A stretch of DNA of 64,000 nucleotides from Ahrensia marina (GTDB lineage Bacteria > Pseudomonadota > Alphaproteobacteria > Rhizobiales > Rhizobiaceae): positions 35,916 through 99,915 of the forward strand of contig NZ_JXMU01000016.1 in NCBI RefSeq assembly GCF_001293565.1, written 5' to 3'. Of the stretch, positions 26,187 through 35,171 are shown one piece after another. The notes under the pieces are model-generated. The model was not told where the DNA came from, made no database searches, and worked only from the letters and a program-made list of their open reading frames with translations. A program made the translations under genes and the position numbers. Positions within the stretch are counted from its first letter, which is position 1. Every line of letters begins with the position of its first letter.

Positions 26187-27014
26187 ATGAGATCATTATT
26201 AACTAAAGTTGCCGGAGCGCTGGTCATTTTGGCGAGCGTTATTCTGCCGCTATCTGCCGCATCATCACAGACGATGGATGCTATCAAAGAACGTGGTTCA
26301 CTTCGCGTTGGCGTTACACAGGCACCACCGTGGTTCTATAAAGACCCTGCGGGCACGGAGTGGACCGGCCTTGGCGCGTCAATGGGCAAAGACATGGCCG
26401 AAAAGCTTGGCGTTGAATTTGACCCTGTTGAAGTAACCTGGGGAACTGCCGTCGCTGCGCTTCAGGCAAACAAAATTGATGTCATGTTTGTACTGGATGC
26501 GACACCAGAACGGGCAAAAGCGATCAATTTCCCGAAATCACCATTGCTGTATTACTCACTTGCAGTTCTTGTTGATGATGATTTGACGGTGGAAAACTGG
26601 TCAGACCTCGACTCATCGGAAATTAAACTGGCGGTTACGCAAGGCACATCCATGGATACCTATGTCACCGAGCAACTGAAGAATGCTGAAATTCTCCGGT
26701 TTCCGTCAAACGGTGAATCAGTCGCTGCCTTCCAATCCGGCCGTGTGAATGCGGTTTCACTGTTCCACCCACCGCTCATTGCAATGCGCAAGCAAATTGG
26801 CCGAGGCCAGATTGTCGTTCCCGCTCCGGCCTATCAGGCACAATCTTCAGCAGGTGTTCGCAAAGAGGAAGACAGCCAGTTTGTTGATTTCGTCGATGAA
26901 TCCATTGCCGAATACTACAACTCAGGAACGAGCCAGAAATGGTATGAGGAATTCCTGACATCTTTTGATGTGGACCCTTCAAGCGTCCCTGCCATTGAAA
27001 AAGTAGCCGAATAA
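26187..27014 (+). CDS. Amino-acid ABC transporter substrate-binding protein
   Basis: A 275-residue periplasmic family 3 (polar amino acid) binding protein. The signal peptide ends near PLSAASSQ. The mature protein begins TMDAIKERGSLRVGVTQAPPWFYKDPAG, the usual opening of this family, and has EVTWGTAVAALQANKIDVMFVLDATPERA at about 90-118. The ATG at 26187 follows AAGGAGG. First gene of an operon running to 30852; a hairpin separates it from the permeases. Confidence 0.92.
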   Translation: MRSLLTKVAGALVILASVILPLSAASSQTMDAIKERGSLRVGVTQAPPWFYKDPAGTEWTGLGASMGKDMAEKLGVEFDPVEVTWGTAVAALQANKIDVMFVLDATPERAKAINFPKSPLLYYSLAVLVDDDLTVENWSDLDSSEIKLAVTQGTSMDTYVTEQLKNAEILRFPSNGESVAAFQSGRVNAVSLFHPPLIAMRKQIGRGQIVVPAPAYQAQSSAGVRKEEDSQFVDFVDESIAEYYNSGTSQKWYEEFLTSFDVDPSSVPAIEKVAE

Positions 27015-27028
27015 GCACTCAAACAAAG

Positions 27029-27053
27029 GATGCGCAGTCAAGCACTGCGCATC
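27029..27053 (+). terminator. Hairpin between amino-acid binding protein and permease genes
   Basis: GATGCGCAGT (27029-27038) pairs perfectly with ACTGCGCATC (27044-27053) around a 5-base loop, followed by ACCGCTTTAT. Same position relative to the binding-protein gene as hairpins at 6501, 22009 and 37029; probably sets a higher ratio of binding protein to permease. Confidence 0.6.
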
Positions 27054-27082
27054 ACCGCTTTATATGACCGGGAGTTGGCATT

Positions 27083-27763
27083 TTGGGATATGAATGGGAT
27101 TTTTCAGTCGTATTCGGCAATTTTGATCTATTATTGCTCGGTCTTGTCAACACGCTGAAAGTAACAGGACTGGCGCTGTTTTTCGGAATACCGCTCGGCC
27201 TTGTACTGGCTTTGATGCGCCTTTATGGAAACAAAGCACTGCGCTGGCCAGCCGGCTTTATCATAGAATTTCTGCGTTCAACGCCGCCAATCGCACAATT
27301 GTTCTGGTTCTTTTTCGCTTTACCGATTTTGCTTGGTGTAGAGATTGACCCATTCAGCGCATCAGTCCTGACTTTCTCTCTTCAATCATCTGCCTTTTTT
27401 GCAGAAGTTTTTCGCGGCGGTATCCAGTCTATTGATAATGGACAATGGGAAGCGGCAAAAGCGATCGGCATGACACGCAATGCAACCTTGCAGCGGATTA
27501 TCCTGCCGCAAGCTGTCAAGCGCATGATTCCGGCCTTTTTGGAACGCGCAATCGAATTGATGAAAACAACGACACTGGTATCGACGATTTCATATTCCGA
27601 CCTGCTCTATCAGGCGAACACCATTGCCCAATCCTCCTACCGTACACTGGAAGTTTATACGACTGCGGCAGCGATGTACTTCGTTGTCATTCTTGCGTGT
27701 TCGCTTCTTGTTGGACGTCTGGAGCACCGGCTTGGCCGCAGCGGCGAAATTACAAGGGGCTGA
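27083..27763 (+). CDS. Amino-acid ABC transporter permease, subunit 1
   Basis: A 226-residue HisM/GlnP-type permease with about five membrane helices and the EAA motif EAAKAIGMTRNATLQRIILP (about 133-152). It starts at a TTG, with GGGAG nine bases upstream; no in-frame ATG gives the conserved opening WDFSVVFGNFDLLLLGLVNT. Its N-terminus parallels that of the second permease (YEWDFS versus YQWDFS), as usual for paired subunits. The second permease begins 2 bp after its stop. Confidence 0.88.
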   Translation: MGYEWDFSVVFGNFDLLLLGLVNTLKVTGLALFFGIPLGLVLALMRLYGNKALRWPAGFIIEFLRSTPPIAQLFWFFFALPILLGVEIDPFSASVLTFSLQSSAFFAEVFRGGIQSIDNGQWEAAKAIGMTRNATLQRIILPQAVKRMIPAFLERAIELMKTTTLVSTISYSDLLYQANTIAQSSYRTLEVYTTAAAMYFVVILACSLLVGRLEHRLGRSGEITRG

Positions 27764-27765
27764 AC

Positions 27766-28431
27766 ATGGATTATCAATGGGACTTCTCAGCTGTCGTCAC
27801 ATATTGGCCGGTTCTGCTTGTCGGTCTTAAAAACACAATTATTCTTGCCGCAGTCTGCCTGGTACTCGGCTTATTTTTTGGACTGTTTGTCGGCGCGGCC
27901 CGTTACAGTTCCAACCGTCTGGTCAACTGGCCGGCGACGGCTTTTGTCGAAGTTTTCCGCAATACGCCCGTGCTGGTCCAGATCATGTGGTTCTATTTCG
28001 CTTTCCCGATTATCTCGCCGATCGAGGTCAATGCCTTTACAGCAGCAACACTGGGATTGACGCTCAACACGGTTGCTTTTTCCAGTGAAATTTACCGCGC
28101 GGGCATTCAGTCAATCTCAAAGGGGCAATGGGAAGCGGCAAAAGCCCTCGGCATGACTTATACGGAACAAATGCGCCGCATTATCTTGCCGCAAGCAATC
28201 CGGCGCATGGTGCCGGCCTTTACAAACCGGGCCGTTGAACTTGTTAAAATGACATCATTGGCATCAGTTATTGCCTATGGGGAATTGATGCATCAGGCCA
28301 AGACAATATCAATCATCGCCTTCAACCCAATCGAAATGTACACAAGCGTCGCCATTATTTTCTTTGTGCTTATCGCGCCGCTATCCCTGCTTGTGCAAAG
28401 GCTGGAAATGAAGAAAAGAAAGTCATCATAA
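27766..28431 (+). CDS. Amino-acid ABC transporter permease, subunit 2
   Basis: A 221-residue permease paralogous to subunit 1. It opens [20 protein letters not shown] and has the EAA motif [20 protein letters not shown] at about 125-144. The start is the ATG two bases after the first permease gene; the much longer frame open from 27445 is an overlap artefact. Ends 1 bp before the ATPase gene. Confidence 0.92.
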   Translation: MDYQWDFSAVVTYWPVLLVGLKNTIILAAVCLVLGLFFGLFVGAARYSSNRLVNWPATAFVEVFRNTPVLVQIMWFYFAFPIISPIEVNAFTAATLGLTLNTVAFSSEIYRAGIQSISKGQWEAAKALGMTYTEQMRRIILPQAIRRMVPAFTNRAVELVKMTSLASVIAYGELMHQAKTISIIAFNPIEMYTSVAIIFFVLIAPLSLLVQRLEMKKRKSS

Positions 28432-28432
28432 A

Positions 28433-29236
28433 ATGGAAACCAATCAAAACACCGAGGTTTTGTGCCTTGAAGGGCTTAAAAAATCTTTCGGCGACCTTCT
28501 AGTTCTGGACAATATCGATCTGCGCGTTACCAAAGGCGAAACGATCGTTATTCTTGGTGCTTCCGGCTCCGGAAAATCGACAATGCTTCGTTGTGTCAAC
28601 TTCATGGAGGTACCGAGCGGCGGACGTATCATCCTACACGGCGAGCAGGTTGGAAAAGAAAACCAAAACGGCAGCCGGACATATGATGAAAAAAGCCTGA
28701 GCGACCTGCGCAGCCGCGTCGGCATGGTGTTTCAGCATTTCAATCTTTTTCCGCACATGACCGTAAAGCAAAACGTCATGGAAGGCCCGCGCACAGTCCT
28801 TAAATGCGACCAGGCTGAATGTGAGCGCCGTGCAAAGCTCTACTTGGATAAGGTCGGGCTTGGCTGGAAGGCTGATGCCTGGCCATCGGAACTTTCAGGC
28901 GGCCAGCAGCAACGCGTGGCCATTGCCCGCGCATTAGCGATGGAACCCGATATCATGCTTTTCGACGAAGCAACATCAGCACTTGATCCCGAGCTTGTCG
29001 GCGAGGTTCTAGAGACCATGAAGCAACTGGCCGAAGAAGGCATGACAATGCTCATTGTCACCCATGAACTTGGCTTTGCCTACACGGTTGCCGACCGGGT
29101 GCTGTTCCTGTCGAAGGGAAAAATTTTAGAGCAAGGGGCGCCTGAAGCCGTGCTGATTAACCCGAAAGAGGAGGCGACAAAAAATTTCCTTCGCGGGCAC
29201 GGCTCCTTCAGACTTCCAGAACCCAATTTAGATTGA
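28433..29236 (+). CDS. Amino-acid ABC transporter ATP-binding protein
   Basis: A 267-residue GlnQ/HisP-type ATPase. Walker A is GASGSGKST (about 38-46), the signature [17 protein letters not shown] (about 150), Walker [15 protein letters not shown], with the switch histidine in VTHE. It lacks the C-terminal extension of sugar ATPases. Completes the importer with the genes at 26187-28431. Confidence 0.93.
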   Translation: METNQNTEVLCLEGLKKSFGDLLVLDNIDLRVTKGETIVILGASGSGKSTMLRCVNFMEVPSGGRIILHGEQVGKENQNGSRTYDEKSLSDLRSRVGMVFQHFNLFPHMTVKQNVMEGPRTVLKCDQAECERRAKLYLDKVGLGWKADAWPSELSGGQQQRVAIARALAMEPDIMLFDEATSALDPELVGEVLETMKQLAEEGMTMLIVTHELGFAYTVADRVLFLSKGKILEQGAPEAVLINPKEEATKNFLRGHGSFRLPEPNLD

Positions 29237-29242
29237 ACAAGC

Positions 29243-30172
29243 ATGAATATTTTAGACACACACACAATCACCACACATGATGCTGACGAGGATATCCGCA
29301 ACCGCGATATAAAAATCTATATCAATGGCGAGATCGTTCACCGGAACGAAGCAAAAGTCTCTGTCTATGATTCAGGGTTTATGCTTGGTGACGGCATGTG
29401 GGAAGGCATGCGGCTTTATAATGGAAAATGGGCCTTTTTTGATGAGCACATGGACCGTTTGTTTGACAGCTGCAAAGCCATCTCTCTGGACATCGGTATG
29501 GACCGTGAAGGCATTGCAGACGCAATGAAGCAAACGGCAGAGGCCAATAACATGCACACGGATGTGCATTGCCGCCTGATGGTTACGCGCGGCGTTAAGG
29601 TCAAACCATTTCAGCATCCAAGCCTTTCACGCAGCGGCCCGACCATTGTTATTATTATGGAACACTCCAAACCGGTTGACCGCCTGAAAACACAAGGCAT
29701 TTCTTTGGCCAGCGTTCCACAGGTGCGCGGTCTGCCTCATTCACAGGATGCAAAATTCAACTCGCACTCCAAACTGAATTGTGTGATCGCCTGCCTGCAG
29801 GCTGAGGCCGCAGGCGCCGATGAAGCGCTGATGCTCGATCCGAACGGCTTTGTGAACACGACCAATGCGTGTAACTTCTTCATTGTGCGAAAAGGCGAGG
29901 TTTGGACATCCACCGGCGACTATTGCATGAACGGCGTCACGCGCCAGAAGGTGATTGATTTATGCCGTCAAAACGGCATTCCGGTATTCACCAAAAACTA
30001 CTCTTTGTATGAGGCCTATTCTGCTGATGAAGCCTTTTTGACAGGCACGTTCGGTGCGCAAACCCCGATCCGTGAAATTGATGGAAAAATAATTGGTGAT
30101 GGCACTGCCGGACCAATGACGCATAGAATACGAAGCCTTTATAAAGAGCTGATAAAAGCCAACACGGAGTAG
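29243..30172 (+). CDS. Class IV (branched-chain/D-amino-acid type) PLP aminotransferase
   Basis: A 309-residue fold-type IV aminotransferase. The family opening KIYINGEIVHRNEAKVSVYDSG is present, the PLP lysine lies in FNSHSKLNCV (about 175), and the GFVNTTNACNFFIV and GVTRQKVIDLC phosphate-binding segments follow. Possible substrates are branched-chain amino acids, D-amino acids or R-amines; the 22-residue N-terminal extension before the domain is unusual for IlvE. It starts 6 bp after the ABC ATPase, so it probably deaminates what the transporter imports. Exact substrate unknown. Confidence 0.85.
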   Translation: MNILDTHTITTHDADEDIRNRDIKIYINGEIVHRNEAKVSVYDSGFMLGDGMWEGMRLYNGKWAFFDEHMDRLFDSCKAISLDIGMDREGIADAMKQTAEANNMHTDVHCRLMVTRGVKVKPFQHPSLSRSGPTIVIIMEHSKPVDRLKTQGISLASVPQVRGLPHSQDAKFNSHSKLNCVIACLQAEAAGADEALMLDPNGFVNTTNACNFFIVRKGEVWTSTGDYCMNGVTRQKVIDLCRQNGIPVFTKNYSLYEAYSADEAFLTGTFGAQTPIREIDGKIIGDGTAGPMTHRIRSLYKELIKANTE

Positions 30173-30174
30173 AC

Positions 30175-30852
30175 ATGGCTGATACCCTATTAAGCCTTAT
30201 ACCTGTGGTTGACGAAACAAGGCGCGGGCAGATTGTCAGAAAACTTCGCCAATTGATCGTCGGCGGCCATGTGAAGCCGGGCGAGCGGCTGACTGAATCA
30301 GAACTTGCCGCAAAGCTGGGCGTCAGCCGCGCACCGCTGCGTGAAGCGGTCAGAGAGCTTGTCGAATTCGGCCTTCTTGAAAGTATCCCCTATAAAGGCC
30401 TATTTGTCAGGCGTGTGACCCGCACGGATTTAGATGAACTATATTCGCTCAGAACGATGCTGGAGAAATTCGCCTTTCAACAATGTTGGGACAAACGCAA
30501 TCCTGACAACCTTGCAGACCTGCATAACCGTCATGAAGCATTGATTGCGGAAAGTGAAAGAGGGCAAGACAGGGAAAGGGCCATTATCCTCGAACTGGAT
30601 TTGCACTCATGGTGCTATGAAGTTTCGGGGCACAAGCTTTTGCAAAAATCATGGGAGCAGATGAAGCCCAACCTTCAATTCTATTTCACGCTGCACCAGA
30701 AGGCCCACAACCGTCCTGGACCGTTTCGCGAAGCACATCAGGAATATGTCAAGCAAGCCTCAGGTGACAACCTTGATGCGATGTTATCGCACCTTGAAGA
30801 CCATATGCGTCAAGGGCTGGAAGTGACCATGAAAGATATTCCGCTTGAGTAG
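30175..30852 (+). CDS. GntR family transcriptional regulator (FCD domain)
   Basis: A 225-residue regulator with an N-terminal winged helix at about 15-80 (GQIVRKLRQLIVGG, LTESELAAKLGVSRAPLREAVREL) and a helical FCD effector domain at about 90-215 with the expected acidic and histidine residues (ELDLHSWCYEVSGH). The ATG is 2 bp after the aminotransferase stop, so it is the last gene of the transporter operon. The 14-bp palindrome at 26136 is its likely operator. Confidence 0.9.
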   Translation: MADTLLSLIPVVDETRRGQIVRKLRQLIVGGHVKPGERLTESELAAKLGVSRAPLREAVRELVEFGLLESIPYKGLFVRRVTRTDLDELYSLRTMLEKFAFQQCWDKRNPDNLADLHNRHEALIAESERGQDRERAIILELDLHSWCYEVSGHKLLQKSWEQMKPNLQFYFTLHQKAHNRPGPFREAHQEYVKQASGDNLDAMLSHLEDHMRQGLEVTMKDIPLE

Positions 30853-30867
30853 GTAATTGGCACTATT

Positions 30868-31155
30868 TTACCCCTCAAAGCCTTTTGATAATGCAAACTC
30901 AATCAAAGGCATCTGTTTGCCGTTATAGTTTATTGCAGCCTCTCGGTTTGCCCGTTCTGTCGCCAGACTTCTCAGATCATCCGGACAATGCCTCGTGAAC
31001 AGTAAGCTTGAAGCGGCATTAGCATCACTGACCGTTTCTCCGGCTTCTAATCTGCTCAGAAATTCGGCCGCCCTGACAAACCGCTTTCTTTGCGCAACTT
31101 TCAAGGCGGCAAGCCAGACAAGTACCGCGATCAGTATAGGAAGCAAAAATAACAT
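30868..31155 (-). CDS. Small membrane-anchored hypothetical protein
   Basis: A 95-residue frame opening with a hydrophobic helix MLFLLPILIAVLVWLAALKV and continuing as a soluble, charged tail (RAAEFLSRLEAGETVSDANAAS). The pattern of one N-terminal membrane helix followed by a cytoplasmic tail is believable for a real protein, and codon use is like that of neighbours, but no family is recognised. Convergent with the GntR gene. Confidence 0.45.
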   Translation of the reverse strand: MLFLLPILIAVLVWLAALKVAQRKRFVRAAEFLSRLEAGETVSDANAASSLLFTRHCPDDLRSLATERANREAAINYNGKQMPLIEFALSKGFEG

Positions 31156-31611
31156 CTCATCCCGTCATATTCTCATTTGCTTAACACTGTCAAAAGACTA
31201 TCTGGTACAGGAGTTCCTTGCCGTGACCTACTTAAATTCGATTATAAATCCATAGTATGCTCCACTTGCGTGGCACATTTGATTTTGCCTAGCCTAACAT
31301 TGAAATTGGAAGATTTGGTGGAGCCTAGCGAGACGTCCACCATTGCCCATAAAGCCCATTACACTGAAAGGGTTGCTCATGAGGGTATAACAGTTTGTTC
31401 CACCTGCTTGTCTCACTTGAGCCAAACTTTCAAACGAAATGCAGCCGAGAATGATCGGGCCATCGCGACTGACCATTTTCTTATCAGGTGGTTTGATGAA
31501 TCAAAGTCTCTAACTGCCCAAAAAATCTTGATAACGGCCAAATAGAGAAAAAAGTTTAGCGCTCAAAATCTATGGGTTACTGATTACTTGCGCACATTTG
31601 ACGACCGGAAA
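31156..31611. other. Gene-poor stretch with a diverged direct repeat
   Basis: No recognisable gene occupies these 456 bp. A rightward frame (31177-31545, 122 residues) has no recognisable domain. Two related 31-base segments lie at 31252-31282 and 31390-31420 (23 matches by eye), each with a CTCCACTTG/TTCCACCTG core. They could be remnants of a mobile element or protein-binding repeats. Confidence 0.3.
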
Positions 31612-32856
31612 TCACATTCCACGCTCGGTCACAGAAGCCTGATATGCGTCAAGATCACGAATCAATTGCAACCCATTTGGAACATCCATGCGGTTGCAAA
31701 ATTCTGACCAAACCGCACCATATGGCAAATCTTTCATCTCTTCGGTGATCATGAGACGGGATGTAAAATCGAGCCCAGCTTCAGCTTTTTTTAATTGTTT
31801 CAGTGGTTGCAGCAATGCACGCAAAAGCGCTTTTTGCATATTGCGTGTCCCGATAACCCATGCCGCCGTGCGGCTAATCGTGGCATCAAAAAAATCAAGG
31901 CCAATAGATGTACGCTCCAGCATATCGGCACTGACAAGCTCCTGTGCTACAGCCAAGATATCATCATTGAGCAAGATGACATGGTCACTATCCCAACGCA
32001 TCGGGCGCGAAACATGAAGCAAAATACGGTCAAGCGATAATGAGACCGCACTTAGTTTGTCGGCAATATTCTCGGTTGGGTGAAAATGCCCCATATCAAG
32101 GCAAAGCAACATTTGCTTGCGTATTGCATAACCAAGGTAAAATTCATGACTTCCAACAGTGCATGCCTCAACGCCAATACCAAATAGTTTGCTTTCAACC
32201 GCATCAAGCAAATGTGCCTTATCGTGGCTAGGTTCTGTCATCGCATCAAGCGAAGCCTCAAGCCGCTTGCGTGCAGCTAACCGATCAACAGGAGTGTCTT
32301 TATAGCCATCCGGCACCCAAATATTATTGACGCAAGCCGACCCCATCTCGCGGCCAATCTGTGCGGCAATATCGCGTGAACGCTTACCGTGCTCGATCCA
32401 GAAATCGCGGATACTCTGATCGGGATGCGACAATGTCAAATTATCGTCGGCCTTTGCATGGGCAAAAAAAGTCGGGTTGAAATCAAGCCCGATATTTTGC
32501 GTCTTTGCCCACTCCACCCATGTTTCAAAATGCTTGTATTCGATAGCATCGCGGTCAGGCGTTTCGTCGCTGTCCAGATACATCGCATGTAAGTTAAGCC
32601 GGTGATTGCCCGGTATCATGGAATAGGAGAATTCTAGGTCGGCGCGCAGTTCATCCGGTGTGCGCGCACGTCCAGGATGATTGCCCGTTGCCTGAATACC
32701 GCCGCCAGAACTGCCCGACTTTTTCTCAAAGCCAACAACATCGTCACCCTGCCAGCAATGCATCGAAATTGGTATGGATTTGAGGCGCGCCAACGCTGCT
32801 TCCGTATCCACATCCCATGCCGCAAAAGCATCTACCGCGTTCTTGTATTCAGACAT
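31612..32856 (-). CDS. rhaA: L-rhamnose isomerase, enterobacterial RhaA type
   Basis: A 414-residue enzyme converting L-rhamnose to L-rhamnulose. Long stretches match the Escherichia coli RhaA pattern: PISMHCWQGDDVVGFE at about 28-43, GGGIQATGNHPGRAR, NLHAMYLDSD, DAVESKLFGIG, CLDMGHFHPTE, LHVSRPMRWDSDHV and AWVIGTRNMQKALLRALL. Metal-binding Glu, Asp and His residues are in these blocks. GGGGAGGACC precedes the ATG. It follows rhaD in the operon divergent from rhaR. The isomerase usually found in this rhizobial cluster is the unrelated-looking RhaI type, so this is a replacement. Confidence 0.93.
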   Translation of the reverse strand: MSEYKNAVDAFAAWDVDTEAALARLKSIPISMHCWQGDDVVGFEKKSGSSGGGIQATGNHPGRARTPDELRADLEFSYSMIPGNHRLNLHAMYLDSDETPDRDAIEYKHFETWVEWAKTQNIGLDFNPTFFAHAKADDNLTLSHPDQSIRDFWIEHGKRSRDIAAQIGREMGSACVNNIWVPDGYKDTPVDRLAARKRLEASLDAMTEPSHDKAHLLDAVESKLFGIGVEACTVGSHEFYLGYAIRKQMLLCLDMGHFHPTENIADKLSAVSLSLDRILLHVSRPMRWDSDHVILLNDDILAVAQELVSADMLERTSIGLDFFDATISRTAAWVIGTRNMQKALLRALLQPLKQLKKAEAGLDFTSRLMITEEMKDLPYGAVWSEFCNRMDVPNGLQLIRDLDAYQASVTERGM

Positions 32857-32877
32857 AGTCGGTCCTCCCCAACCAGT

Positions 32878-34995
32878 TTAGCGTGTGAACGCCTGCACGT
32901 TTCCGGCATCGACATTGATAATATTTCCCGTCGACTTGGCGGAGGCTTCCGAAGCAAGAAAATACGCCGCCTCCGCAATATCCTCCGGCAAGACAGACCG
33001 TTTGAGCATTGAGCGCTGGCGGTACATATCCTCTAGTCCGTCCTTATCTGTTTGATAGGTGGATGCGCGCTGATCAAGCCATTCGCCGGACCATATTTTA
33101 GAACCTTTAAGCACCGCGTCAGGGTTTACAACATTGACCCGAATACCGGCCTCCGCACCTTCCAGTGCAAGGCAGCGCGCCAAGTGAATTTCGGCGGCCT
33201 TTGCCGTGCAATAAGCAGACGCATTGGGCGAAGCAGCAAGCCCGTTTTTGGAAGCAACAAATACGATCGAACCACCCATATCCTGCACCCGCAAAATCTT
33301 AAACGCTTCACGCGACACAAGGAAATATCCAGTCGACAGAATATCCATATTTTTGTTCCAAAGCGCCAATGTGGTTTCCTCCACAGGCGCAGAGCTGGCG
33401 ATACCCGCATTGGATACCAGAATATCGACGCCGCCATATTCAACCGACATATCAGTAAAAGCAGAAATAACCGCAGCCTCGTCAGTGACATTCATCATTA
33501 CCGTGCGCACAACATCACCGCTGTAACGTCCGCTTAAATTATCGCTTGATGCTTTCAGTGCCACTTCATCAATATCGGCCAGCACAACACATGCGCCCTC
33601 TGACAGATAGCGTTCAGCCGTTGCAGACCCGATACCTCCTGCGCCACCTGTCACCAGCGCAACACGTCCCGCCATGGATTTTGGCTTTGGCATGCGCTGC
33701 AACTTGGCTTCTTCAAGCAACCAATATTCAATATCGAAGGCTTCCTGCTCCGGCAGGCCGCAATACTCTGACACAGCCGAAGAACCGCGCATCACATTGA
33801 TTGCATTGATATAAAACTCGCCGGAAATACGCGCTGTCGCCTTGTCTTTGGCAAAGGTAATCATGCCGACACCCGGCACCAGATAAACAACCGCATTCGG
33901 ATCGCGCATGGGCGGACTATCATCATGCTTGCAGCGATTGTAATAGGCCGCATAATCTTCGCGGTAAGCAGCAATCGCATCCGCAAGACCTTCAAGCGTT
34001 GCATCGGCATTTGGATTGGCTGGATCAAAATCCACAACAAGCGGTCTGATTTTCGTGCGCAGGAAATGATCAGGGCATGACGTGCCAAGCTTTGCCAGTG
34101 CTTCCATATTATTCGCATTGACAAATTCCAGCACCGCATCGCTGTCATCGAAATGACCGACCATATGCTGTTGCGCCGACACCATACCCCGAATGGCAGG
34201 CATCAACCGTGAAGCAACATTGCGGCGATCAGCAGCATTAAGACTTACATGCTTTGCACCACCAAAGGCCGCCTGCCCTTCGGTTTTTGCTACAAACCAA
34301 TCCATTGCCTTTTGAATGATCTCCAACGTCAGCTCATAGCATTTTTTAGCATCATCATCCCACGTAAAAAGACCATGGCTTTCCAAAACAACGCCCTTGG
34401 CATCAGGATTTTCAATACAGAATTTTTCCAGCCATAAACCAAGCTCAAAGCCAGGCCGCTTCCACGGCAACCAGCCGATACTGTCGCCGAAAATCTCCCG
34501 TGTCAGCTCTTTCGAGTTTTTGGCCGCAGCGATTGCGATAATCGCATCAGGGTGCATGTGATCGACATGCTTTTTCGGCACATAAGCATGAAGCGGTGTG
34601 TCGATAGAGGCCGCACGCGGATTAAGGTTGAAAGTACAGTGCGGCAGATAACCAACCATCTCGTCTTCAAACTCAAGACCGCGGTAAATGTTCTTCAGCG
34701 CCCGAAGCTTATCCATGTAGAGTGTGGAAAAACCGTCCATTTTGATCGAACCCACATCGCCGCCCGAACCTTTGACCCACAGTACTTCAACCATGTTTCC
34801 GGACAGCAGATCCTTCTCCATCACTTTGGCCGACGTATTGCCGCCGCCATAGTTGGTGATCCGCTTGTCAGAACCCAAAAGGTTGGAGCGATAAAGCAAA
34901 AGCTCCGGCTCACTCATGCCTTTGGCGCGCTCATCATCCCATTTGTTTTCCAGCCTTGCAGACTGTACGCCTGCAGAATTTTTGGTGTCGAGCAT
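32878..34995 (-). CDS. rhaD: Bifunctional rhamnulose-1-phosphate aldolase/lactaldehyde dehydrogenase
   Basis: A 705-residue two-domain enzyme. Residues 1 to about 400 are a class II aldolase domain with zinc histidines in VDHMHPDAIIAIAAA and LESHGLFTWDDD. Residues about 430-705 are an SDR with TGGAGGIGSAT and YCTAK. The aldolase splits rhamnulose-1-phosphate to DHAP and L-lactaldehyde, and the SDR oxidises the lactaldehyde. The true start is the ATG at 34995 behind GGGAGGAAATT. The frame open to 35073 only extends through the operator repeat. First gene of the leftward rhaD-rhaA operon. Confidence 0.93.
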   Translation of the reverse strand: MLDTKNSAGVQSARLENKWDDERAKGMSEPELLLYRSNLLGSDKRITNYGGGNTSAKVMEKDLLSGNMVEVLWVKGSGGDVGSIKMDGFSTLYMDKLRALKNIYRGLEFEDEMVGYLPHCTFNLNPRAASIDTPLHAYVPKKHVDHMHPDAIIAIAAAKNSKELTREIFGDSIGWLPWKRPGFELGLWLEKFCIENPDAKGVVLESHGLFTWDDDAKKCYELTLEIIQKAMDWFVAKTEGQAAFGGAKHVSLNAADRRNVASRLMPAIRGMVSAQQHMVGHFDDSDAVLEFVNANNMEALAKLGTSCPDHFLRTKIRPLVVDFDPANPNADATLEGLADAIAAYREDYAAYYNRCKHDDSPPMRDPNAVVYLVPGVGMITFAKDKATARISGEFYINAINVMRGSSAVSEYCGLPEQEAFDIEYWLLEEAKLQRMPKPKSMAGRVALVTGGAGGIGSATAERYLSEGACVVLADIDEVALKASSDNLSGRYSGDVVRTVMMNVTDEAAVISAFTDMSVEYGGVDILVSNAGIASSAPVEETTLALWNKNMDILSTGYFLVSREAFKILRVQDMGGSIVFVASKNGLAASPNASAYCTAKAAEIHLARCLALEGAEAGIRVNVVNPDAVLKGSKIWSGEWLDQRASTYQTDKDGLEDMYRQRSMLKRSVLPEDIAEAAYFLASEASAKSTGNIINVDAGNVQAFTR

Positions 34996-35056
34996 AATTT
35001 CCTCCCATGAGTCCGTCGGACCTTTGTTTTTGCCAAAATTGTCCAAACGCACCCCG

Positions 35057-35131
35057 TTGTCAATCACAAACAATCAAAACTTGTCATTGTGCGGCGCAAT
35101 ATGACTATTATTGATTGTTTGTGATTGACAA
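35057..35131. promoter_or_regulatory. rhaD/rhaR divergent control region with perfect 21-bp inverted repeat
   Basis: Bases 35057-35077 and 35111-35131 are perfect inverted copies 33 bp apart. Each arm holds two CAATCA half-sites spaced 10 bp (CAATCACAAACAATCA on the plus strand at 35061-35076). The arms flank a spacer with a possible rightward -35 TTGTCA at 35081. DeoR-family repressors often bind repeated half-sites one helical turn apart, so this is the probable RhaR operator for both operons. Confidence 0.7.
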
Positions 35132-35171
35132 TGGCATGTTTCAATGTGATGTTTTATGCGGGAGGCCAGCA

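Noticed and set aside
31177..31545. 122-residue rightward reading frame in the gap before the rhamnose cluster.
   Set aside because: No recognisable domain and it contains the diverged direct repeat; not supported as a gene.
35058..35171. Longer starts for RhaD (from 35073) and RhaR (from 35115), both beginning MFVIDNG.
   Set aside because: The shared peptide is produced by the 21-bp inverted repeat; strong ribosome sites and family-conserved N-termini lie downstream at 34995 and 35172.
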